Positions 49,740-59,179 of a stretch of 64,000 nucleotides of DNA are shown here, one piece after another. The notes under the pieces were generated by a model. The model worked only from the letters and a program-made list of their open reading frames with translations. It searched no databases and had not been told where the DNA came from. A program made the position numbers and the translations under genes. How positions within the stretch are numbered: the stretch's first letter is position 1; each line of letters opens with the position of its first letter. The stretch spans positions 396,020 through 460,019 of the forward strand of contig VWZL01002049.1 in assembly GCA_013396915.1 (NCBI GenBank). Direction: 5' to 3'. The stretch comes from Stercorarius parasiticus (taxonomy: Eukaryota; Chordata; Aves; Charadriiformes; Stercorariidae).

Positions 49740-50620
49740 AGCCCTGTAATGGGTAGATACAGGCACTTTAGGAAGAACAGGCTGTGAAGAAAAGGTGTGC
49801 TCAGCATAAATGCTCAATGCACAAAGCTTTGCCACAGGATTGGTGGCAGGGGGCTGGGAGCTTACAGACCAAAATTAGAGAGGAAGCCAAAGGAGTAGCC
49901 ATGGTGGAGGTCACCTACAGACCACCAGCTAAAACATCATTTGAACAAAAGGAAGAGGCCTCATAACATAGGCCTTAGCTCTCATGAGAAATTTCAACTA
50001 TGTAATGCGTGTGGAAAGGGCAACATAGTGAAATGCAAGCATTCCAGGAGATTTATGGAACATGTCTAGGAAAGCTTATGGTGCAAATGCTGAATAGGCA
50101 CCTAGGGGTGGTGCTCTGCTGGACCTTCTACTTATGACTAATGAACTTGCTGGGAACATTCTGGCAGTTGTAGCCTTTACTACAGTGATTATGACTTGCA
50201 GTTTAAGACCCTGAGGGAGTGAGGCAAGAAAAGAACAGAGACCTTGGCTTTCAGGATAACGGACATTTGTTTATGCAGGTGGCTGAGACCCTGTAAAGCA
50301 TTGCCTTGGGAGGCAAAAGGGCCCAGGGGAGCTGGCTGATCGTCAGTGACAACCTTGCCAGATCACAGGAGCAGTCTATTCCAGCATGCTAAAGAGTGAG
50401 CAAACAAGCCAGGAGGCCAGCTTGACTTAATAGGAAACTCCTGAGTAACTCAAGTACAAAATTATATATGAAGTTGAAAGCTGAGACAGGCTACCTGGGA
50501 TGCATAGCAAAGTATTGCCTGGGCAGGCAAGGATGTATCTAGAGAAGATAAAGTTGAACTGAAGCTGAAACCAGTGAGGAATGCCAAAGACAAAGGGTAG
50601 TAGCAGCATTTTGTGAGGAA
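49740..50620 (+). pseudogene. CR1 ORF2 endonuclease and linker remains
   Basis: CR1 ORF2 begins with an APE-type endonuclease that nicks target DNA for retroposition. Here the matching pieces are the 'gggtagatacaggcactttaggaagaacaggctg' stretch (about 49,750), 'gtggaggtcacctacagaccacca' (about 49,903; the endonuclease part containing the YRPP-like residues), 'atgagaaatttcaactatg' (about 49,983) and 'ggtgctctgctggaccttct' (about 50,110). They occur in family order but in different frames, with pieces missing between them. The longest open piece is 60 codons (49,784-49,966). It is non-functional. Confidence 0.75.
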
Positions 50621-50669
50621 AACTGCTACCCACAGTACAGAAGGGACAGATTAAGGACCACTTAATCAA

Positions 50670-51275
50670 CTGAATGTACCCAGATCAATGGGACCAGAAG
50701 AAATGCATCTAGAGCCGGCTAACATCATTGTAAGACCACTCTATCAGCTCTGAAAAGCCATGGCATTTGGGGGGTGTTCCCAGTGATTGAAGACGAGCAC
50801 CATGCCTTTCTTTAAATAGGGCAAGAAGGAGGCTCTGAAATACCACAGGCCAGTCAGTTTCACTTCACTCCCTGGGAAGATTTTGTAACAAATCATCCTA
50901 GAAGTCATTTTCAGGCACTTGAATAAGTCAGTGATTTGCCACAGTCAACATGAGTTTAGTAAGGGGAAATCATACCTGACCAACCTGTGGTGAGATGACT
51001 AGCTCTGAACCAGGAAAGAGCAGTAAGATATAAGTGGTCTTGAGTTCAGCAAGAATCCAATGTTTTCCTCAGTGGTCAATGCGGGGGTTGGTGCAGTTCA
51101 ACATTTGCATTGATGTCCTGAACAACGGGATGGAAGGCATCCTCAGAAAGTTCAGAGGTGAGGTGTAACTGGGTGCATGATTGATGCAGTGGGGGACAGG
51201 GACCGCAAAAAACTGAAGGAGTAGCAAAAACCTCATGAAGTTCAAAGACATATGCAAAGTCTTTCACATGAGTTA
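50670..51275 (+). pseudogene. CR1 ORF2 reverse transcriptase remains
   Basis: The segment follows the first half of the CR1 reverse transcriptase. 'aatgggaccagaagaaatgcat' (about 50,688) precedes 'taccacaggccagtcagtttcact' (about 50,841; RPVS-type motif of the RT fingers). Then come 'cacagtcaacatgagtttagtaaggggaaatc' (about 50,940; QHEF-type motif) and 'gttcaacatttgcattgatgtcctgaacaacgggatggaagg' (about 51,097; LFNI..DLNNGMEG). The palm block carrying the FSKAFD motif and the following part is missing or unrecognisable between about 51,000 and 51,060, and the catalytic FADDT motif region is not intact. Stops and frameshifts are frequent. Confidence 0.78.
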
Positions 51276-51470
51276 GAATAACCCCAGTTAAAAATAAAAT
51301 TCAAAACAGAAGCCAATTAAAAAAAAAGAGGGAAGACTCGCTAACAAGATGTACCTTGCCATAAGAAATAAGTGGAAGTACAGGAGTTTAATACCACTTT
51401 TGCTCTACAGCACTGCTACAGGAGGGTAGCTTTATGGTTGGCCAATTCAATGTTTTTTTGTGGGACAGGC

Positions 51471-51490
51471 TACACTGCCACTGCAGTGTA
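51471..51490. repeat. Perfect 8-bp inverted repeat
   Basis: TACACTGC and GCAGTGTA are perfect complements around a CACT loop. A related TTACACTGCAGT occurs about 60 bases further on (about 51,549-51,560). The recurrence suggests a small unrecognised repeat unit. Confidence 0.6.
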
Positions 51491-51702
51491 TGCTTACAGT
51501 AACTGCATCGCAATGGGCCCTGCAGGTTACCTGTGGAAAGCTGCTGCTTTACACTGCAGTCCGTGAGAAGCTATGACAACTTATCCTACAAGTCAACCCA
51601 AGATGAATCTAGACTACAAGTCACTTTTTTCTGATGTTATTTACCTTGGAGCCCTTTTCAGTATGACTGCCTGTTGAAGAGGACTTGCTCTGGCTGGCTG
51701 TT

Positions 51703-51734
51703 GAAGAGGAGGCTGCATTTGCAGCCTCCTCTTC
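51703..51734. repeat. Perfect 14-bp hairpin
   Basis: GAAGAGGAGGCTGC (51,703-51,716) and GCAGCCTCCTCTTC (51,721-51,734) are perfect complements around an ATTT loop. The unit CTGTTGAAGAGGA just before and within the first arm is duplicated at 51,671-51,683 and 51,698-51,710. A GC-rich 14-bp stem without mismatch is rare by chance in this DNA. It is shorter than a normal microRNA precursor stem. A two-step duplication and inversion is the simplest origin. Confidence 0.75.
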
Positions 51735-54700
51735 CCTTCACATGAAGAAATATTTTCGTCAGTATCTGATAGATGCAAATATTGTTCCACAATGTTTCCA
51801 AGCTTGAAGTCCCCTAACTGTAGATTGCTTAAGTGTAAGGCCATTGCCCTAGCTGCAGCAAGTAATCCATTCTCCCAATTCTTTCTTATTTCCTTTCCTC
51901 ATAACTCTAGATTTTAGACAAGAATTCCTATAGTCATGTCAGTTTTGTATAGTTTTTCATTTTCTACATGCTACCATGAGTAGAAATCCTTTCCCCTGTC
52001 ATTTTCAAGCCATTAAACTGACACTACAGTGATTCAAAGTATTGCTTTAAAATCCTATTAAAGGATTATGCAAAAGCCTTTTGGCAATGCTATAAGGACA
52101 ATACATTAGGCTGCAATGTGAATGTGTATGTATGTGCGAGGAAAAAGCAGGGAGCAAAGCAGGGGAAAGATTTTATGAAATTGCCTGATGCTAAACATGA
52201 AAGAAGAAAAACTGTCATTCTTAAAGCCCAAGCAAAGGTTCAGCATAAATGAACACACAGATGAATGAAAATGTCTCCCAACTCAAAGTGGAGGGTCCTC
52301 AATAATCCCATTAGTTTCAGTGGTTCCTCCCACCTGCAAGCTGCATCACAGAACTGATAGCCTCATTTTATCCCAGCACTCCTAGAATTGTTAAAGGGCA
52401 AGATTGAAAACGACGATAATGCTGATGAAAAATACGTGTAGTCTATTTTCAGCCTAACCACTCTGCAGCTTGCATGTGGCCAAGGCATTTGAAGTAAATG
52501 ATATGAAAAAAAGGAGGAAAGAAAAGGCTGTTGAGAAATACTTGCATTGGGAACAGAGTTAAAAAAAATTAAAAATTCACTTCGAAGTGCAGATCTCTGA
52601 GAAGTATCTACATAGTTCAAATCTAATGAGTGAAACTTTGCTTGGCAAGTGAACATTTATATCATACAAAACTATAATTGCCTTCCTCATCAGGAATACA
52701 TTTTTATATCTAGGTTAGTGGAAATTGCACTTTTGGGTATGATTTTAAAAATCCACAGCAAGGGTCTACCTCATCACTGATTTTCTTCCTCTAATATTTG
52801 TAACTGTGAAGACTCAAATAAAAGCAATACTGAAGAAACATAGTTGTGAATTATACCTCCAAGCCAAGGCTGTTCCCTGTACAAGGAAAAACATCCTAGC
52901 TCTATATACATCTTCCTGCATGTATATAGCTTTGTGTAACTTACATATAACATGGGAGATCTTTTCCCTTGCTATAAAAGTTTTATGAGCCAAGTACCAA
53001 CTACTGCTTTTAGCTAAGTCTCTCTATATTAGGTATTCAAGCTGCTGGTTCATAAGACAATAAATCCGTTTTCAGCATCTGTTCCTGAATCCAAAGCACC
53101 AGGACCAGCTAAAGCAAACCAACAAAAACTCAGTTTACCAAAGCTGATCTGATCATAAATTTTTGAATGACTGTATCTTCATCCCCCAAAACCTTTTGCT
53201 GTACCTAGTGTTGCCTGATCATTTGTAGCCAGCATACGGCTGGCATAAGTGCTGTGAGAAACATGGATTCAGTTAACATTCAGGTTACTGTAATATCCCT
53301 GATCTAGACCAAACGCATACTTCCATACTGTGTAGAGAACCCAGATCTTGTATCAGTGAATATGTATCCCCAATAATATTTAAGTAATATTTTAAGTCCC
53401 TGTCTTAGTTCACAAGGGATACTTTTCCTGAAAGTATTGCTTCTGTTTGCAAACATTTATAATAGTTACAATCTCTGACTATATCCGCCATAGACACAAG
53501 CCACTAAATGTGTTCTCATAGAAGTGAGAAGTCCCATCGCATACACATGTATATGCAAGTACTCACTTCAGTTAGTAGTTTTCTCTCTGTGGTTTTAAAC
53601 TTCAGCTCTGAGCTAGCATGACTATGTTCACAGCTCACCTCTGCGCTATTACCTGCAAGACATCAGCTTACCATGAAGAGCAAGCCAGGTGGCAAACTGA
53701 CAGCATATGGCCCCTATTCTTTTTCCCCTAATCCTTATGGAATCATTTTGTTCCTGCCGCTTATCACTATGAGCTACACTTCCACCTCTCCCAACACAGC
53801 AGCAAGACTGTGTCGGTCTTGTCCCAGCTTCCCTGCTATATGTGCATTTGCATACACGCATTGTCCTTGTACCCTCCAGACCAAACCTCCTTTTTTCTAA
53901 GGAGAAGAACGTGGCTAGATTTAAACACTAACTAGCCAGGAGAACAGCTAAACCAGGAAGTTTACCCTGTCCCTCAAAACTCTTAAAGCTGGATCTGATT
54001 TTCTAAGCAATATTCTCTAGTATGGACACAGTTTTACTAGGCTTTCCTTAGAGAAAGTTCTATCACCTGTGCTACGTAGGAATTCAGACTAGAGAAAGGT
54101 CCTCCAAACAATAACCCAGATGAATGAATTCTTAATATTGCTATCAAAAAGCTAGTTTGGGCCATTTTACTCATATAATATAGCAAAATCAGAGGTTGTA
54201 CTGTGGAGCTTTTCAATACTAGATAGAAGATAACTCAAATGCCATTGTTTGCCTTTTCTTGGTCTAACAACACAAGACATTCATTATTCCTGCTTTTTCT
54301 TTTAAGCAGCCTATCAACTCTCCAACTGTTGGCACCAACATCTAAAGGGAACTAAGCTGTTAAAGATTATGCTTGATGACAAGGTCAAAATAGCTAGTAG
54401 AAGAGGATCTGTTCTGCTAGACTTGTTAAATGCAGCTTATCTTTTATCTACAGCAGGGTTAATTCCTTCTTTACTAGTAACCAAGAATTTTAACACTTTC
54501 TGGAAAAATATGTAAACTGGTCTAGATAGTTTTCACTGAGTATACACAGATAAGCTGGATGCTCAAATTTTTTTCCACCTCAGACCACATAATTCAAGAT
54601 GGTCAGGTAGAACAAAGAGGGGTAAATCTAATTTTTATGGAGGACACCTGCAGCCAGACATCTTTTAAGAGATCTTTTCATTAAAAAGAATGAGTTTCAG

Positions 54701-56040
54701 AGTGAAGCCTCTTTGCAGCTTCTGATAAGGAACAACTGCTCTTACTTGAAATGCAGTTGTACACTATTGCTCTTCAGTGAAAAAGTAGAAGAAGTCTACT
54801 ACTTTAAGATTTCCCTTTTATTTTGTTTTCTATTCATGTCCAGAACTGGGTGAACCAGGCAAGAAATCACTTCCCTTCCTACTCAAACCAAGTTTCAAAA
54901 CAATACTGAGTCTGAATCCCTGTGAAGGGACCATTAAATCCACCCTTCCGTATCCAAAGGGTCTAGTCATTTTATATTAACTTTGGAATACCTGTCAAGA
55001 ATAACATCGAGCTTTATCTCCCCTGGAAACAAGCTGTACAAACTTGCAGGAAATATACCTTAAATGATAGCTGATAATAATGGTCTGATAAAGGTACTGT
55101 ACTAGACTCAAACAGTCAAGGTTCATTTTCTAACTCTTGACAGGGTCCCAGCTAGACTTTGGGCAAATTGTTTTCTTCTCACAGTTCTTTCATAGGAAGG
55201 CATATAAAATCCACCCTTGACCTGCCCTCTTGTCTTGTCCAAGAGACCTTCCAGGACTCTCTTTAAAGTTTTGTGGTGCTATCATAATAAAATGAAACAT
55301 AAACGTGTGGGAGACCTGGCCTTTTTGGTCTAAAGCAAGCATAACAACAGGAGACAAGTCTTCTGTTGTGTTGATTTAAAGACTATATTTCCAAGTTTGT
55401 TTTTCGGCTTTGTATGCTCAGAGGGGTGGCAGGGTCTATGTGCAGACTTAAGATGAGTACCCTAATTCTCTTGGAAAGATTTTTGCACTGAGTAGAACCA
55501 TGCATGAAAAGAAAATTCAGACCAAACCAATCTTTCAAATATAGCTTCAGAGTTTGCTTTTATGGTAGACAATAGGAAGGGAAAAAACACCACAAGTTTG
55601 TCTCCATGCAGTGGCATTTGTGATGCTTCCGTTAGAAGTTAGAACTGTAGCACTGAAAGTCTCACTTTCTTTAAAGAACCAGCATTTCCTCTAAGAGTCA
55701 ATTTCAAGCTAAATACACTGTCCCAGCTGCCATTTCTAACTATTTAATCAGAAAGATATTTCCTAGGAACATGAAGCAGGAGGTGATTAAGTTAAATTAG
55801 AGCCTATATTTACAAGCATCCCCTTAAGCAAGCAGATTTTTCTGCAGCATATACATGTATTCCTAAGAGTTGTTCAATTGTGGTATCCGAATAAATGACA
55901 CCGCTAATGGATGAAGTGCACAGTATTAATCCCTCTTCTAGACACCCTGCTCCCACTTCAGCAACACAAGTGTTACAGGTTGATCAGCAGTATAACGAAA
56001 GTGCCCAGGGGCAGCTGAGGTAGCACTTTTTTTTTGTTGG

Positions 56041-56059
56041 CCCCCCTCCCCTCCCCCCC
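56041..56059 (-). repeat. C-rich tract, minus-strand quadruplex candidate
   Basis: The plus strand has six C, T, four C, T, seven C; the minus strand therefore has G-runs of seven, four and six separated by single A residues. Four G-tracts of three can be drawn, so a quadruplex (and a plus-strand i-motif) is possible. The tract follows a T-run, giving an unusual T-to-C pyrimidine stretch of about 35 bases. Confidence 0.6.
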
Positions 56060-57892
56060 TTATCTCTTTCCATCCAATTGTAGCTACAAAACAAACATTT
56101 TTAAACACAGCTTGAGGCACCAGAGGTGACAGCTCCTTCCTGCATCCATCAGCTTTGTAGTTAGGACACTCACTCCAGACAACCTCACTGCCTTCTCAGG
56201 AGAACGAAGGGGAAGCAAAGCACATTGCCTCTGGAAGGAGGGGGGAGGGTTTCTCTTCTCCCACTAAGGCAGTTCCACTGCAGAAGCTGCAGGAGGATTA
56301 ACAGGAGCAGGACCCAGGATCTACAGGTCCAAGTACTGAGCCCCATCATTGTTCACTTGCCATTTCTCAACAAATATGATTTAAAAATGCACTTGCTTTC
56401 CACATTGAACTAATCCACAGTGAGCAGACTTAAAGACAATCTAAAGACTCCAGAGCAATTGGCTGCAACAAAGGAAAATTTTAGAGACAAGTCAGATATT
56501 GAAATTATATTCCCATTTTTTCATAACAGTCTTGCCAAGGAGAACAAACCACCATGTTATCTTATTTTCAGTTCTGCTGTTTCCCACCAAAACTATCCTC
56601 CACCTCATGAATCATCCTTATGGTATTCTGTTTACACTGGATAAAACAATAGAGGAAGATGTTTTCTTTAAAACTAGATACTTACAAGTAGTTTGCTCCC
56701 CCCCACACCCCATTCTAATATATGCGACATACGTTACTGAATATACAAGTAAAAATTGTAAATAGAAATATCTGTTTTAAGAAAACCAGATAGCATATTA
56801 AAATTCTCCTAAATAAATACAAACATTTCATAAAAACACAGACAGGTAACATGCTAAGCTGGATGGCATGAAATCCTTAACTCCCAGAGGCAGATGAGAC
56901 AGTAACACCATTCGTGATCTGCAAGCTGAGGTAGTCTGTCCACACTACATCATCTGGCGATCTCAAGATGTAAAAGGAAGTAGTAAAGCAGGAAGAGTCT
57001 ACACACAGATCTAGATCCCATGTTAATGGTGAAGCAGTGAAGACCACCCTACCTTCTGATGGGGAGGCACATATCACGTGGCTACTGTTGGGGAGCTGAG
57101 GGAAAAGGGGGTGCACTAAGATGACTTTCCTCTTCCTCCCAAACTGCCGGATGACTCCATGCCAGACATCATACTTCTGGAGTTCTCACAGATTTCTCTT
57201 TCCTTTTGTTGCTTTAGGGTTTTACATAAATCAAAGTGCTCAAAACATTCGTTCTTATGACATTAAACAGCATATGGTATTGGGTCACTTGAGCATACTG
57301 TTAGGAGAACAACTATTTTCAGAGGAGAGGGTCTGTTTTCAAATTGGCAGGCAGATATTTAATTCCCAAAGTCCAGGGACAGTTATTCAGTCTTTATGAT
57401 AATTTTTGTAAAACACAGCCTAGGAATGATTTCACAGAGCCCGAATCCCCAGGCTGCCTTCTGTATCCAATAGCTGGAGGACAGATGCAAGAGAAGATGT
57501 CTAATTAGCAGCCTAGTCTGATACCCCCAAGATTCCTCACTCATATGGGACCGCACATTGCTGCGGGTAAGACCTGTGCTGGCAGCACAGTGGCATGAAG
57601 GTGTCAGCCCTGCTGAGAAGGAGCTAGCCTCCTGTTAGGCAGTGAGAAACACACCACATTTGACTGAACCGAAAGTCAGTCTTTGTAGCAAACATGGAAA
57701 TTAAGAGCTCAGTAGTTCCACTGTTCCCATAATGCAAAACCTTTAATATAACCTTTGCTCACATTCACCAGCAGCTCAGTTAATACACCTGTGAAGCTAT
57801 ACACACAAAGTACTGGCCACAGCCCTGTATCCCTTACCTTCTGAGTTACAATGCCCCAAGCTTCTCACATGCTCCTCTACTCTATCAACTGA

Positions 57893-58495
57893 ATGTTCAG
57901 AAGTCCATGGGGCCTGATGGGATTCATCCCAGAGTACTGAAGGAGCTAGCAGGTATTATGTCAGGACCCCTCCCAATCACCTACCAAAGGCCTCGGGAGT
58001 CTGCAGAGGTCCCTGCAGACTGCAAGCTCACAAACATTATTCCAATTTAGAAGAAGGGCATGAGGGAAGACCCAGGAAAATACAAACGTGTTAGACTGAC
58101 AGTACCTGGAAAAGTTATGGATAAAATCATACTGGGTGCTACTGAAAGACATTTAAAGGACAATGCAATCACCAGGCACCACCCACAGAGATCCACTAAG
58201 GGAAAGTCTAGTTGATTTCATATGCTTCTACAATAAGATCACCCACCTAGTGGATGAAGAAAAGCCAGTTCTCTGGATTTTAGTAAGGCTTTTGATAATT
58301 GTCCCTCACAGTATCCTTCTGGACAAGTTGCAAGATAAGCAGGTATGTGGTGTGCTGGGTGAAGAACTGGCTGAACAGCAGGGCTCAAAGCGTGGTAGCG
58401 AATGGTGCTACATGTGTCTGGCAACCAGTCAGTAGCAGTGTTCCTACAGACTCAATTCTAGAGACAATTGTGTTCAATACAGGAATGGGATAGAA
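57893..58495 (+). mobile_element. CR1 LINE fragment, reverse transcriptase part
   Basis: The plus strand follows CR1 ORF2 from 'aagtccatggggcctgatggg' (about 57,901), through 'catgagggaagacccaggaaaatac' (about 58,059), to 'gttcaatacaggaatggg' at about 58,470-58,488, where similarity stops. Both ends are truncated: there is no endonuclease part upstream and no thumb, 3' UTR or tail downstream. The match to the family wording is closer than in the 49,290 element, so this copy is probably younger or from a different subfamily. The neighbouring minus-strand CR1 at 58,940 is a separate insertion. Confidence 0.9.
57900..58490 (+). pseudogene. CR1 reverse transcriptase fragment, frameshifted
   Basis: The reverse transcriptase copies CR1 RNA at the nicked target. 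Visible pieces in order are the GPDGIHP-type motif (57,910s), a segment with GKVMDKIILGATERHLKDN (58,110-58,165), the line LVDFICFYNKITHLVDEEKP (58,209-58,268), LDFSKAFD in another frame (58,275-58,300, which carries the first catalytic Asp), VPHSILLDKL (58,302-58,331) and VKNWLNSRAQ (58,358-58,390). At least two small indels flank the FSKAFD piece: a short deletion before it and one extra base after it restore the frame. The second catalytic motif (FADD) is beyond the truncation. Dead copy. Confidence 0.85.
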
Positions 58496-58939
58496 TCCCT
58501 ACAGATAAGCCCAAGGGCCAGGAACAAACTCTAAGTACATTCTTTCTTTGTCTCAATAAATATTCAGAGAATTTTTGCATGTCAAGATTACTCCCTCAGT
58601 GGAGGCCAAGGGATGATCTACCACAACCTGCATTACAGCCCAGTGGATGCCACTGCTCAAGCCACTGCTCTGAGCCAGACAGAGCAGAGATGAAGATGAG
58701 CCTCCCACAGTGTGGGACATCCTCCTGACTACAGGAATGCTGTTTTACTTCCTTTTGTTAATGACACTCAACTGTCAAACAAAACACTTCCCTTATGCCC
58801 AACCACCGAACATTAGGTTCAACCCAAGAGGCATTTCTCAGCTTTTCACTTCCATAAGAAAAAAGCATACTTGCAAACAAGCTCAAAGAAATAAGTTTGG
58901 TCTAAAGTATTATTTCTCCAGGTACTATGAGACAGAACC

Positions 58940-59175
58940 CCACAGAGATTGGACCAGATGGCCTCCAGAGGTCTCTTCCAACTCCCCTGCTAAAGCCAGT
59001 TCACCTAGAGCAGGCTGGACGGGAATGCATCCAGTTGGGTTTTGAATATCTCCAGAGGAGACTTCCACAACCTCTGGGCAGCCTGTTTGAGTGCTCTGTC
59101 ACCCTCAAAGTAAAGAAGTTTTTCCTCATGCTCAGATGTCGTGATTTATACATTAGGGACAAGATGTTCAGATGA
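58940..59175 (-). mobile_element. CR1 LINE 3' end with flipped terminus
   Basis: From about 58,985 the plus strand reads the reverse complement of a CR1 3' region: 'cacctagagcaggctggac', 'gggttttgaatatctccagag', 'ctctgggcagcctgtttgag', then the C-terminal coding segment, which on the minus strand gives MRKNFFTLRVTEHSNRLPRG (about 59,050-59,125). The first 35-40 bases (58,940-58,982), however, read 'attggaccagatggcctccag...cttccaac', the terminal stem-loop in plus orientation, opposite to the rest. About 235 bases survive. It lies about 440 bases from the plus-strand CR1 fragment and is a separate insertion. Confidence 0.85.
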
Positions 59176-59179
59176 GAGA

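Larger units (their letters stand above)
49290..51290 (+). mobile_element. CR1 LINE body, degenerate, about 2 kb
   Basis: This is the longest mobile element in the window. In plus orientation it follows the order of a CR1 element. A linker segment comes first ('caacaggtttgctaacttcacaaggaaggctttaaattagg' at about 49,455-49,500), then endonuclease-coding remains (49,740-50,200), a connecting segment with 'aagccaggaggccagcttgact' (about 50,407), and reverse-transcriptase-coding remains to about 51,270. Several blocks are shortened and there are many stops and frameshifts, so it cannot move. Its 3' end stops within the RT part, before the usual 3' UTR and tail; it is therefore a fragment. Exact ends are approximate by 20-50 bases. 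Confidence 0.85.
51295..57890. other. Noncoding stretch, no gene seen
   Basis: About 6.6 kb between two CR1 fragments. Immediately after the first CR1 (51,370-51,740) lies a segment rich in inverted and direct repeats (51,471-51,490; 51,671-51,734) that may belong to an unrecognised repeat. The rest holds short frames only, a C-rich tract at 56,041-56,059 and a C-run at 56,698-56,704. A phrase at 54,920-54,960 weakly recalls an old CR1/L3-type 3' end. Confidence 0.55.

Noticed and set aside
54920..54960. Weak resemblance to an old CR1/L3-type 3' terminus ('gaagggaccattaaatcca')
   Set aside because: Only about 20 bases match and the body does not follow; too short to call.
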